From: JAHHUA01 sp036635475 | GTDB lineage: Bacteria; Bacillota; Clostridia; Oscillospirales; Ruminococcaceae | Length of the DNA: 64,000 nucleotides | NCBI GenBank assembly: GCA_036635475.1 | Contig: JAVWQH010000001.1 | Coordinates: forward strand, 1-64,000 | Reading direction: 5' to 3' | Shown: positions 37,339 through 45,569 of the stretch, one piece after another | Layout: each line of letters opens with the position of its first letter | Numbering within the stretch: position 1 is the first letter of the stretch | Translations under genes and position numbers: made by a program | The notes under the pieces: model-generated | The model's database searches: none | Seen by the model: only the letters and a program-made list of their open reading frames with translations | Told to the model about the DNA's origin: nothing

Positions 37339-37341
37339 CTT

Positions 37342-38241
37342 ATGAATTGCGTTAACGGATTGATTGTTAAAGCACTTGGAGGATTTTATTATGTGAAAAC
37401 CTCCGAAAGAGTTATAGAGTGCCGAGCAAGGGGAGTTTTCAGAAAAAACGAGATAACGCCATATGTTGGTGATAATGCAGTTGTTGAATTAACTGATGAC
37501 CAAAAAGGATATATTATCGACATAGTGGATAGAAAAAATTCTCTTGTTCGTCCTCCTGTTGCAAATTTGGATAGGATTATTATGGTTGTTGCAACTAAAG
37601 AACCTATTCCTAATTTGCAGATATTAGACAAACTTATAGCAATTTCTGAGTATAAAAGAATTGAGCCTGTTATTGTTGTCACAAAAAACGACTTAGAAAA
37701 AGCCAACGAATTTATTGATATTTATCAAAAAGCCGGATTTCAAACAGTTAGTGTATCCGCTGTCACAGGCGAGGGAGTTGAGGAAATTAAGAAAATTCTC
37801 TCCAATGGGATAAGTGCGTTTTGCGGAAACACAGGGGTTGGAAAATCAAGCTTGCTCAATGCTATTGACAAAAACTTGAGTCAAGCAACCGCAGAAATAA
37901 GCCAAAAGCTTGGACGAGGCAAGCATACAACAAGGCATATTGAATTGTTTATGCTTGATAATGGCGGATATATTGCAGACACACCGGGCTTTTCGTCAAT
38001 AGATGCAGACAAATTTGAAACAATATTAAAAGGCGATTTGGAAAATTGTTTTCGTGAATTTGAACCTTATATACCATACTGTCAATATACAGGCTGTTCT
38101 CATACAAAAGAAAAAGGCTGTAAAGTTTTGGAGGCAGTTGCAAATGGTGAAATTGGTAAAACACGTCACGAAAGTTATATGAAAATGTATGAAGATGCAA
38201 AAGGTATAAAAGAATGGGAAAAGAAAAACAAAAATGTTTAA
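37342..38241 (+). CDS. rsgA: Ribosome small-subunit GTPase RsgA
   Basis: A 299-residue circularly permuted GTPase that assists 30S maturation. The OB-fold lies at residues 1-70, the P-loop is GNTGVGKSSLLNA (about residue 164) and the DTPGFSS box near residue 212. The zinc region CQYTGCSHTKEKGC is intact. It overlaps the next gene by 28 bases. The rpe gene expected after it in Bacillus is absent. Confidence 0.96.
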   Translation: MNCVNGLIVKALGGFYYVKTSERVIECRARGVFRKNEITPYVGDNAVVELTDDQKGYIIDIVDRKNSLVRPPVANLDRIIMVVATKEPIPNLQILDKLIAISEYKRIEPVIVVTKNDLEKANEFIDIYQKAGFQTVSVSAVTGEGVEEIKKILSNGISAFCGNTGVGKSSLLNAIDKNLSQATAEISQKLGRGKHTTRHIELFMLDNGGYIADTPGFSSIDADKFETILKGDLENCFREFEPYIPYCQYTGCSHTKEKGCKVLEAVANGEIGKTRHESYMKMYEDAKGIKEWEKKNKNV

Positions 38242-38852
38242 TCATATCAGCAGGCGATATGGAAGAGGATATCCAAAAAAAAATCACGATTAATCCTTGC
38301 GATTTTGTCATAGCTTGTGATGATGGATACAGACATTGTGTTAAATTCGGCTTTAAACCCGATATTTTAATTGGTGATTTTGATTCAATTAAATCACAGT
38401 TGCCAAAAGATGTTGAAACTGTCAAGCTCAACTGCGAAAAAGATGATACAGACACTATTTCTGCAATTAAGTTTGCGTTGAAAAAGGGTTTTAAAAGCAT
38501 TGTTTTAACAGGTGCTTTGGGCGGTAGAATTGACCATAGTTTTGCAAATATTGCGTCGCTTTTGTTCATAAACAGCAATGGCGCATATGGTGAAATAATC
38601 GGTGATAGTGAGAGAATTTTTCTAATACAAAACGAGGAAATCGTTTTACAATCTGAGCCTAATTATACACTTTCGATTTTTACTCCAGATGAAATAGCGG
38701 TTGGTGTTTGCCTTAAAAACGTTAAGTATGAGCTTGACGAATATACAATGACAAACAATTTCCCAATAGGAATTAGCAATGAATTTACCGAAAATGATGC
38801 GATTATTTCAGTCAGAGAAGGTAGACTATTAGTTTTTTTATCTCAAAAATAG
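38214..38852 (+). CDS. thiN: Thiamine pyrophosphokinase
   Basis: A 212-residue enzyme that makes thiamine diphosphate from thiamine and ATP. The motif ACDDGYRHCVKFGFKPD...IGDFDSI (about residue 34-60) and LTGALGGRIDHSFANIA (about residue 100) are typical. The ATG at 38214 lies within rsgA, behind AAAGG. The gene is followed by a terminator and then two tiny genes. Confidence 0.93.
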   Translation: MGKEKQKCLIISAGDMEEDIQKKITINPCDFVIACDDGYRHCVKFGFKPDILIGDFDSIKSQLPKDVETVKLNCEKDDTDTISAIKFALKKGFKSIVLTGALGGRIDHSFANIASLLFINSNGAYGEIIGDSERIFLIQNEEIVLQSEPNYTLSIFTPDEIAVGVCLKNVKYELDEYTMTNNFPIGISNEFTENDAIISVREGRLLVFLSQK

Positions 38853-38855
38853 TTA

Positions 38856-38897
38856 AAATCCGCTGTTGTTTTTAAGCATCAGCGGATTTATTTTTAG
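38856..38897 (+). terminator. Terminator after thiN
   Basis: AAATCCGCTG and CAGCGGATTT form a 10-bp stem around a T-rich loop, followed by ATTTTTAGG. Confidence 0.88.
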
Positions 38898-39000
38898 GCT
38901 TTACAACTTTTTCTACGTTTATTTTAGCTTTTGGTTTAAATACAAATTAACACTTCTAAATAATTTGAGTATAATATTAATAGTGTTGCTGAATAAATTT

Positions 39001-39035
39001 TTTCATATTTATTTGCCGACCATTTAATACATTAA
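39001..39035 (+). promoter_or_regulatory. Possible sigma-E-like promoter
   Basis: TCATATT (39003-39009) resembles a sigma-E -35 element and AATACATT (39026-39033) a -10 of the CATACAMT type, with 16 bases between. The spacing is a little long, so this is only a candidate, but spoVM is sigma-E dependent in Bacillus. Confidence 0.35.
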
Positions 39036-39060
39036 TACATTTGAGAGGTGGCAGCAAAAC

Positions 39061-39240
39061 ATGAGAAGATGCAATAGGTCTTGCCGAAGATATCGTGGGA
39101 ACAGCAGATGGTGTTTTGCACCGCTAATTGCAATTTGTTTTGGTGCTGGATTGTTTTTAAGTTTGTTTTGCTCACTTAGAATGATTATATTTTTCAGTGG
39201 CATTTGTCTGATTTGTTTAGGGTTTTATGTTTCAAGATAA
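39061..39240 (+). CDS. Small Cys/Arg-rich membrane protein ahead of spoVM
   Basis: A 59-residue protein. The first 18 residues are basic and Cys-rich (MRRCNRSCRRYRG), followed by two hydrophobic stretches (LIAICFGAGLFLSLF and MIIFFSGICLICLGF) suggesting a hairpin in the membrane. AGAGGTGG precedes the ATG. It lies 20 bases ahead of the spoVM-like gene, probably on the same transcript, so it may be sporulation-related. I do not recognise the family. Confidence 0.7.
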   Translation: MRRCNRSCRRYRGNSRWCFAPLIAICFGAGLFLSLFCSLRMIIFFSGICLICLGFYVSR

Positions 39241-39260
39241 ATTATAGGTGGTGTGTATTG

Positions 39261-39347
39261 ATGAAAGTTATTGTTTTTAAAAGTCCCAAGTTTTTATCAG
39301 GATTGCTAAAAGTTATATTTAATATCAAAACAAAAGATACATACTAA
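39261..39347 (+). CDS. spoVM: SpoVM-like spore coat nucleation peptide
   Basis: A 28-codon gene. It encodes an amphipathic peptide whose core F-K-x-P-K-F-L-x-G-L-L matches the Bacillus subtilis SpoVM pattern (26 residues, KLPKFLGGIVR), including the key proline and the K-F-L-x-G stretch. SpoVM marks the forespore surface by membrane curvature and anchors the coat protein SpoIVA. AGGTGG precedes the ATG. The position after thiN is the same as in Bacillus. A terminator follows. Such short genes are often left unannotated. Confidence 0.85.
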   Translation: MKVIVFKSPKFLSGLLKVIFNIKTKDTY

Positions 39348-39360
39348 ATTTTTAAAAGAG

Positions 39361-39389
39361 CCGACGAGTAAAATCGTTGGTTTTTTTTT
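39361..39389 (+). terminator. Terminator after the spoVM-like gene
   Basis: CCGACGA and TCGTTGG form a 7-bp stem (one G-T pair), followed by a run of nine T. Confidence 0.85.
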
Positions 39390-39564
39390 GAAATTGAAAT
39401 TGAATATAAATCAATAATATGGTAGTATTATTTCAAAAGATTTTTTAAAATGCAAAAAATAATTACATAAAAGCTTGAGAAAATCAATACGATTTGTCAT
39501 ATGATAATATTTTATACAAATTGTATTTGAAAATAGACGATAAAACAAGAAAAGAAGGTATTTT

Positions 39565-40869
39565 ATGGATAATCAGTTGAATTTGCTGATAGAAAATGAA
39601 AAGCAAAATATAATCAATCTCAGAAGAGATTTTCATAAATATGCTGAAAGCGGCTGGCTGGAGTTCAGAACAACATCAAAAATTGCTGAATTTTTGGAGA
39701 ACAATAATATAAAAATATTGATGGGAAAAGATATTATTAATACTGATTTTGTTATGGGATATCCCAATGATTTCCAGATTGAAACTGCAAAAAAAGCTGC
39801 CATTAAACAGGGCGGAAAATTGGATTATATAGAAAAAACAAATAATTACACAGGTGTTGTTGGAATATTGGATACGGGAAAAAAGGGTAAAACAATTGCG
39901 TTGAGATTTGATATTGATGCTAATAAAATTGAGGAATCAAAAGCGGAAAACCACAGACCTTTTAAAGAGGGATTTTTTTCAGTTAATCAAGATTCCGCAC
40001 ATTGCTGCGGTCACGACGGACATATGGCGATTGGGTTGACCTGCGCAAAAATTCTTTCACAAATGAGAGGTAAGTTGAACGGAAAGATAATTTTCATTTT
40101 TCAACCTGCTGAAGAGGGCGTCAGAGGTGGAAAAGCAGTTGTAAAAAGTGGGATACTTAATGGAGTTGACTGCTTTTTATCAGGGCATATTGGGTTTAAA
40201 GCTCTGAATATAAATGAAATTAAGGTTGGAATAGGCGGATTTTTAGCCACAAAAAAGATGAAAGTTAGTTTTAGCGGAAATTCCGCTCACGCAGGTGCAT
40301 CGCCTGAACAAGGAAATAATGCAATACTGGCGGCGGCTTTTGCAACAGTGGCAATGCACACAATGTGTCAAGACGGGAGAGGTTTGGCAAGGGTTAATGT
40401 GGGAACGTTTGACGGCGGAACGAGCAGTAATATTGTAGCTGAAAATGCCGAAATAAATATGGAAGTTCGAGGAGAAAACCAAGAAATATGCCAAGATGTT
40501 TATGAAAAATGCGTTAAGGCGATTGAGGGTGCAGCAATAATGTTTAATGTAAAATCAAAGATTGAGCTTTGTGGGGAAGCGATAAGCTGCGAAAGCGAAA
40601 AAAGCCTCAGCGATTTTACTCAAAACATAGCAGAAAAATTATATCCTCAGGATAGCATTGAAAATACTTGTGACTTTGGGGCATCAGAAGATGCAACTTT
40701 TTATATAAATGAAGTCAACCAAAACGGCGGTAAAGCGGAGTATATTTTGTTTGGAACAGAAATTGCCGCACCTCATCATAACAATAAATTTGATTTTAAC
40801 GAAGATGTTTTGATTAAAGGAGTGAATATATACACAAATTTAGTTTTAAAATTGAATAGTAAAGATTAA
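39565..40869 (+). CDS. M20-family amidohydrolase, AbgA-like
   Basis: A 434-residue di-zinc peptidase/amidohydrolase of the M20D group, closest in layout to p-aminobenzoyl-glutamate hydrolase subunit A. The metal-binding CCGHDGHMAIG (about residue 150) and QPAEEGVRGG (about residue 178) are complete. It likely splits an N-acyl or aminobenzoyl amino acid; the exact substrate is not known. AGAAAAGAAGG precedes the ATG. It is monocistronic. The 217 bases before it are AT-rich. Confidence 0.88.
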   Translation: MDNQLNLLIENEKQNIINLRRDFHKYAESGWLEFRTTSKIAEFLENNNIKILMGKDIINTDFVMGYPNDFQIETAKKAAIKQGGKLDYIEKTNNYTGVVGILDTGKKGKTIALRFDIDANKIEESKAENHRPFKEGFFSVNQDSAHCCGHDGHMAIGLTCAKILSQMRGKLNGKIIFIFQPAEEGVRGGKAVVKSGILNGVDCFLSGHIGFKALNINEIKVGIGGFLATKKMKVSFSGNSAHAGASPEQGNNAILAAAFATVAMHTMCQDGRGLARVNVGTFDGGTSSNIVAENAEINMEVRGENQEICQDVYEKCVKAIEGAAIMFNVKSKIELCGEAISCESEKSLSDFTQNIAEKLYPQDSIENTCDFGASEDATFYINEVNQNGGKAEYILFGTEIAAPHHNNKFDFNEDVLIKGVNIYTNLVLKLNSKD

Positions 40870-40881
40870 TTTAAAATAGGC

Positions 40882-40913
40882 GGTATATTTAATATTTACG
40901 TTTTAAATATACC
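40882..40913 (+). terminator. Hairpin after the M20 hydrolase
   Basis: GGTATATTTAA and TTAAATATACC form an 11-bp stem. No strong T-tract follows, but it lies 13 bases after the stop codon. Confidence 0.5.
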
Positions 40914-40919
40914 ATTAAA

Positions 40920-40961
40920 AAAGCGGCATATCAAAGTTTTTAGGCTGAGATATGTCGCTTT
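40920..40961 (-). terminator. Terminator after the citrate lyase ligase gene
   Basis: AAAGCGGCATATC and GATATGTCGCTTT form a stem (one mismatch-type G-T pair). On the minus strand it is followed by T-rich sequence, just after the citC stop. Confidence 0.75.
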
Positions 40962-40972
40962 AATATTGAATT

Positions 40973-42019
40973 TTAATGATGAATAACATTGTCACTGGAT
41001 TGAATTTTTTGTATAATTTCATTTGCACTGTCCGACATAAAAAAATCATAGGTGGATTTTGGTACAAGGGGTTTGATACTTTCAATATTGCCTTGTTTTA
41101 TCAGTGAACGCACTGTTGATGCACTTATTGCAGAACCATTATCCTCAAGTCTTGGAATAACAATGCAATTAATACCCGACTTTTTCAACTCATTTATCAT
41201 CACTTCGTTGTATATTTCTGTTACTTTGCTCAAGGGTTCGTCCCCTACATATCGCTTTGAAATGTTGAGCGATGAGGCGATTTTTTTGAATATTTCTATG
41301 TCAATCATAGCCTGTGCAAGCATTACATCATCACTGTCTTTTATGAAATACGAGGGGAAAGTGGCTGAAGAAATCATATAACTTTCGGTTTGGTGCAAGA
41401 TAACATTTTTAAGATGGGAAGTTCCCTGTTTGATTAAATTAAATCGCACATGGAATGGCACAAGGGAAATATCCTCAGAAACAACAAAAATGTGCAGATA
41501 ATCATTTTCACTAGCAGCATTTTCAATGAGATATTGATGCCCCAGAGTAAATGGATTGCAGTTCATAACTATTGCTGCCTGTGTACCATTTGCCCCTTTG
41601 CTTTCGATTTTAAGGCGATTAATATAATCAGAAAAGCCGTTTTTCCGATTTTCCATAAATGCAGCAAGCTTGGGTGCGGTTGCAATTTCGTTAAAGCCTA
41701 AATCTGTAAAGAATGGGGTTTTATCGCATTTTGTATATAAAAATAAATGATAATTACCTATTTCAGCTTGCTTATTGACAAGGTGAGTGACAACTAAATT
41801 CAAAAGCCCTTCACCACGATAGTTTGAATCAACAGCAAGGCACCTCAGGGAATTTTTAAAGTATGAGCCTGTTGCAACAAGTTTTTCTCCGTCATATAAT
41901 CCCATTGTATATTCAAGATTTCCGTCAAGGGAAATGCCCTCATTGATTAACAGTTCATTGAGCATTTTGTTGGCATTATTGTCCCATTTTGAAATTCTTT
42001 TTTCTATATAACCATACAT
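40973..42019 (-). CDS. citC: [Citrate (pro-3S)-lyase] ligase
   Basis: A 348-residue enzyme that acetylates the prosthetic group of citrate lyase. An N-terminal acetyltransferase-like region (about residues 1-125) precedes the nucleotidyltransferase domain (NCNPFTLGHQYLIENAAS, about residue 147, and ISASTVRSLI near residue 308). The start at 42019 follows AAAGGGAG. It stands alone: citD, citE, citF and citG are not in this window, so the target enzyme must be encoded elsewhere or the protein serves another function. Confidence 0.88.
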   Translation of the reverse strand: MYGYIEKRISKWDNNANKMLNELLINEGISLDGNLEYTMGLYDGEKLVATGSYFKNSLRCLAVDSNYRGEGLLNLVVTHLVNKQAEIGNYHLFLYTKCDKTPFFTDLGFNEIATAPKLAAFMENRKNGFSDYINRLKIESKGANGTQAAIVMNCNPFTLGHQYLIENAASENDYLHIFVVSEDISLVPFHVRFNLIKQGTSHLKNVILHQTESYMISSATFPSYFIKDSDDVMLAQAMIDIEIFKKIASSLNISKRYVGDEPLSKVTEIYNEVMINELKKSGINCIVIPRLEDNGSAISASTVRSLIKQGNIESIKPLVPKSTYDFFMSDSANEIIQKIQSSDNVIHH

Positions 42020-42163
42020 ATTTTTTCTCCCTTTCAAAATACACTGAATAATAGTATATAAAGAAAATATAAAATTGTCAAAATATATTATTGTTGTAGC
42101 ATAAAAATAATTATGTGAACATATTATTTAACAGTAGATTGAATGATTGGAAGTGTTTATATT

Positions 42164-42652
42164 ATGTTTGCAATGCAATTCAAATTATCGCCTAAGAAAA
42201 TTTTGGCTTCTTGTTGTGCAGTGGCTGTTGTTTTGTGTGGATTTTGCCTTTTGAAAAACGCTGTGAATAACAAGGCACTGGAAACAGCTGCAATTACAAA
42301 GGAAACAGCTACAAAATTACCAAAAGTAAAAATAAACGATGACAGATTAAAAGCTGCAACTATTTTGGGGTGGGAGGTTGAACGTGAACCTATTGAAATT
42401 GAAGAAATTATAATTCCAGATACTTTTGATGATGTTTATGAAAAATATAATGAAATGCAAAAAGAATCAGGATTTGACTTGGGGAAATATAAGGGAAAAA
42501 CTTGCAAGAGATACGCATATAAAGTCAATAATTGTAACAAAGATAATGATGCTGTAATGAATATTATTGTCTATAAAGAGAGAATTATCGGCGGAGATGT
42601 ATCTTCCAGAAAGCTTGACGGGTTTATGCAGGGATTATTAAACGAAAAATGA
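42164..42652 (+). CDS. DUF4830-like exported or membrane-anchored protein
   Basis: A 162-residue protein with an N-terminal hydrophobic segment (ILASCCAVAVVLCGFCLL) that could be a signal anchor, then a soluble C-terminal domain similar to the clostridial DUF4830 family (AATILGWEVEREPIEIEEIIIP and GFDLGKYKGKTCKRYAYKV). Function unknown. I chose the ATG at 42164, preceded by GGAAG; an ATG at 42143 is also possible. It is followed by a terminator-like hairpin. Confidence 0.72.
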   Translation: MFAMQFKLSPKKILASCCAVAVVLCGFCLLKNAVNNKALETAAITKETATKLPKVKINDDRLKAATILGWEVEREPIEIEEIIIPDTFDDVYEKYNEMQKESGFDLGKYKGKTCKRYAYKVNNCNKDNDAVMNIIVYKERIIGGDVSSRKLDGFMQGLLNEK

Positions 42653-42679
42653 TTAAATATAAATTTTAATTAATAAAAC

Positions 42680-42708
42680 TGTACATAATCATAAAAATTT
42701 GCTATAAT
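42680..42708 (+). promoter_or_regulatory. Candidate promoter for the RsuA-family gene
   Basis: TGTACA (42680-42685) and TATAAT (42703-42708) are 17 bases apart and lie directly before a hairpin at 42709. Confidence 0.4.
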
Positions 42709-42750
42709 AAATCTACCGGATAGTGTGAAACTGTTTGGTAGATTTTTTTT
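42709..42750 (+). terminator. Terminator-like hairpin before the RsuA-family gene
   Basis: AAATCTACC (42709-42717) and GGTAGATTT (42737-42745) form a 9-bp stem followed by TTTTT. It may end the DUF4830 transcript; if the promoter at 42680 is used it would be at the very 5' end of the next mRNA. Confidence 0.7.
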
Positions 42751-42762
42751 GTGGAGGAACAA

Positions 42763-43488
42763 ATGCCTACAGTTAGACTTGATAAGATTTTAGCGGCTCA
42801 ATCAATGACTTCAAGAAAAGATATAAAAGCTCTCATAAGAAGCGGCGCAGTCAGAGTTAATGCAATTGTTGCTAAAAATGCTGATATGCAAATTGATTGT
42901 GAAAAAGATGAGGTTTTTGTCAAAGGCGAAAAAATCAGTTTGGACGAGAAAATATACATTATGATGAATAAACCGTCCGGAGTTGTTTCGGCAACCGAAG
43001 ATAATAAGTTTCCAACAGTTGTTGATATTCTTCCTGAATCTCTCAAGCGAAAAGGACTTTTTCCGGCGGGCAGATTGGACAAGGATACATTGGGTTTTGT
43101 ACTTATTACTAATGACGGAGAATTTGCACATAATATATTATCACCTAAAAAACATGTTGAAAAAACATATATTGCAAAACTCGATAAAAAAATCGAAGAT
43201 GATATTGTTTGCGAATTTTTGAAAGGTGTTGATATTGGCGGAGGAGATATTTGTCTTCCGGCAAAATTAAATATAATAGAAAATTCAGATATACCAATTG
43301 TAGAAGTTAAAATTAAACAAGGAATGTATCACCAAATAAAGAGAATGTTTTTATCATATGGATATAAGGTAATTTACCTAAAGAGGACGCAAATAGGACA
43401 ACTTATTTTGGATAATAATTTACTTGAGGGCGAAGCCAGAGAAATTAGTAAAGAAGAATTAGCTAAAGTAACGAAAATTATTAATTAA
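42763..43488 (+). CDS. Pseudouridine synthase, RsuA family
   Basis: A 241-residue RNA pseudouridine synthase. The S4 domain (residues 1-60: RLDKILAAQSMTSRKDIKAL) is followed by the catalytic motif AGRLDKDTLGFVLITNDG (about residue 102) and a C-terminal QGMYHQIKRM. It acts on rRNA, and 16S position 516 is likely for this type. GTGGAGG precedes the ATG at 42763. It is a paralogue of rluB at 23884. Confidence 0.92.
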   Translation: MPTVRLDKILAAQSMTSRKDIKALIRSGAVRVNAIVAKNADMQIDCEKDEVFVKGEKISLDEKIYIMMNKPSGVVSATEDNKFPTVVDILPESLKRKGLFPAGRLDKDTLGFVLITNDGEFAHNILSPKKHVEKTYIAKLDKKIEDDIVCEFLKGVDIGGGDICLPAKLNIIENSDIPIVEVKIKQGMYHQIKRMFLSYGYKVIYLKRTQIGQLILDNNLLEGEAREISKEELAKVTKIIN

Positions 43489-43691
43489 AATTTAATAATT
43501 AATGTACAAATTGTTAAATTTTTGTGCTGATTTTAAACTATTTGTGATAATATTTAATATATAGCGATAATTTTACATATTTTATGCAATTTGCTGTTGC
43601 ATTTTGCAAATAAATTAGGTAAAATATATATGAAAACTATTTGATAAAAATATATTTTGTTTTATTTAACAGTGAAGAGGGGAAAACTGAT

Positions 43692-44777
43692 ATGTCTAAC
43701 AGATTGTTCCAAGGAATTGTTCACCAAATGCGTGAATCAATTGACAGAGTTATCGGAGTTGTTGATGAAACAGCAACGGTTATTTCCTGTAGCGACCTAA
43801 TCAGAATTGGGGAAGTGCTTGAGCATGTAGCTGTTGACTTAAACGATAGTCAGGAAATTTTTGTACGTGATGGCTATACTTATAAGCCTTTCGGTACAAG
43901 AAATAAATCCGAATATGCCGTTTTTGTTGAAGGCACTGATGAAATGGCAGCCAAGTATTGTAATATTTTAGCAATATCTTTGTCCAGCATCAAACAATAT
44001 TATGACGAAAAATATGATAGAAATAACTTTATTAAAAACGTTATTTTGGATAATATTTTGCCAGGAGATATTTATGTTAAGGCAAGAGAACTTCATTTTA
44101 ATGCCGATGTAACAAGAGTTGTTTTCCTAATCAGAGTTGTTTCGTCAAATGATATTTCTGCTTTTGACGTTATACAAAATTTGTTCCCTGACAAGCAAAA
44201 AGATTTTGTTTTCAACATTAGTGAATCCGATATCGTTTTGGTTAAGGAAATAAAAAACAGCATTGAATCAAAAGACCTTGAAAAACTTGCTTGTTCCATT
44301 GTTGACACTTTGGGAAGCGAGTTCTACACAAGAGCTGTTGTTGGTATTGGAGCTACAGTTATTGGAGTTAAGGATTTGGCTCGCTCATTTAAAGAAGCTC
44401 AAGTTGCTCTTGAAGTTGGAAAAGTATTCGATACAGAAAAAACTATTGTAAGCTATGACAATCTTGGAATTGCAAGACTTATTTACCAATTGCCAACCAC
44501 TCTTTGCGAGATGTTCTTGAGAGAGGTATTTAAAAAAGGCTCAATTGAAAGTCTTGACCACGAAACATTATTTACTATACAAAAGTTCTTTGAAAACAAT
44601 TTGAATGTTTCTGAAACATCAAGAAAATTGTTTGTACACAGAAATACTCTTGTTTATAGACTTGAGAAAATTAAGAAGCTAACCGGTCTTGATTTAAGAG
44701 AATTTGACCACGCAATTATTTTTAAAGTTGCACTTATGGTTAAAAAATACCTTACTGCTAACCCAGTTAAGTATTAA
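43692..44777 (+). CDS. PucR/CdaR-type helix-turn-helix regulator
   Basis: A 361-residue regulator. The C-terminal HTH_30 domain (NLNVSETSRKLFVHRNTLVY, about residue 308) is typical of PucR/CdaR proteins, and the N-terminal half has a sensor-like fold. GAGGGGA precedes the ATG at 43692. It is followed by ftsE-ftsX-M23 after 108 bases and could be linked to cell-division control, but that is only positional. The 204 bases before it are AT-rich without a clear element. Confidence 0.85.
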   Translation: MSNRLFQGIVHQMRESIDRVIGVVDETATVISCSDLIRIGEVLEHVAVDLNDSQEIFVRDGYTYKPFGTRNKSEYAVFVEGTDEMAAKYCNILAISLSSIKQYYDEKYDRNNFIKNVILDNILPGDIYVKARELHFNADVTRVVFLIRVVSSNDISAFDVIQNLFPDKQKDFVFNISESDIVLVKEIKNSIESKDLEKLACSIVDTLGSEFYTRAVVGIGATVIGVKDLARSFKEAQVALEVGKVFDTEKTIVSYDNLGIARLIYQLPTTLCEMFLREVFKKGSIESLDHETLFTIQKFFENNLNVSETSRKLFVHRNTLVYRLEKIKKLTGLDLREFDHAIIFKVALMVKKYLTANPVKY

Positions 44778-44791
44778 GTGAATTTTTGATT

Positions 44792-44823
44792 ACAGCATTT
44801 TGAATTATATTTTGAAATGCTGT
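44792..44823 (+). repeat. Inverted repeat after the PucR-type gene
   Basis: ACAGCATTT and AAATGCTGT pair perfectly across a 14-base spacer. No T-tract follows, so it may be a weak terminator or an RNA processing site. Confidence 0.45.
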
Positions 44824-44885
44824 GATTCTACGTTGATGAAATGAATATTTGTAATTCGGCTTTTAGCCAAAGGGGCGGTGTGTTT

Positions 44886-45569
44886 GTGATTGATTTTTCA
44901 GGTGTGTCAAAAATTTATTCGAATGGCACAGAAGCACTGAGAGATGTTGACTTAAAGGTTGAAAAGGGAGAGTTTGTTTTTGTTGTTGGTGCATCGGGTG
45001 CGGGCAAAAGTACACTTATTAAATTAATGCTTTTGGAAGAAAGACCGACAACAGGAAGTATATTAATAGATGGATATAGGCTGGATAAATTAAAACGTAG
45101 GCAAATTCCAACATTTAGAAGGTCATTGGGAGTTGTTTTTCAAGATTTTAGACTTATACCGGATATGAATGTTTATGATAATGTTGCGTTTGCTTTGCGA
45201 GTAACAAATGTTTCATCAAGAGATATTAGAAATCGTGTGCCTTACATATTATCCCTTGTTGGTTTGCAGCATAAAATAAAATCATTTCCGCTACAACTTT
45301 CGGGCGGTGAACAACAAAGAGTTGCCTTAGCAAGGGCATTAGTTAATAATCCTGCACTTATAATTGCGGACGAGCCAACAGGAAATATTGACCCAGAACT
45401 TTCATTTGAGATTGTTGATTTGCTCAACGAGATTAACAGATGTGGTACAACAGTTGTTATGGTTACTCACGAACATCAATTAGTTTCTAAATTTAACCGC
45501 AGAGTTGTTACTATAGACGATGGTACAGTCGTTTCTGACACAAAGAAAGGGGTGTACTATGCGAGGTAG
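44886..45569 (+). CDS. ftsE: Cell division ATP-binding protein FtsE
   Basis: A 227-residue ABC ATPase that, with FtsX, activates a peptidoglycan hydrolase. Walker A GASGAGKST, signature LSGGEQQR and Walker B LIIADEPTGNID are intact. I take the GTG at 44886 as start, because GGGGCGG sits ahead of it and the length matches FtsE; the frame is open 15 codons upstream. It overlaps ftsX by 11 bases. Confidence 0.95.
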   Translation: MIDFSGVSKIYSNGTEALRDVDLKVEKGEFVFVVGASGAGKSTLIKLMLLEERPTTGSILIDGYRLDKLKRRQIPTFRRSLGVVFQDFRLIPDMNVYDNVAFALRVTNVSSRDIRNRVPYILSLVGLQHKIKSFPLQLSGGEQQRVALARALVNNPALIIADEPTGNIDPELSFEIVDLLNEINRCGTTVVMVTHEHQLVSKFNRRVVTIDDGTVVSDTKKGVYYAR

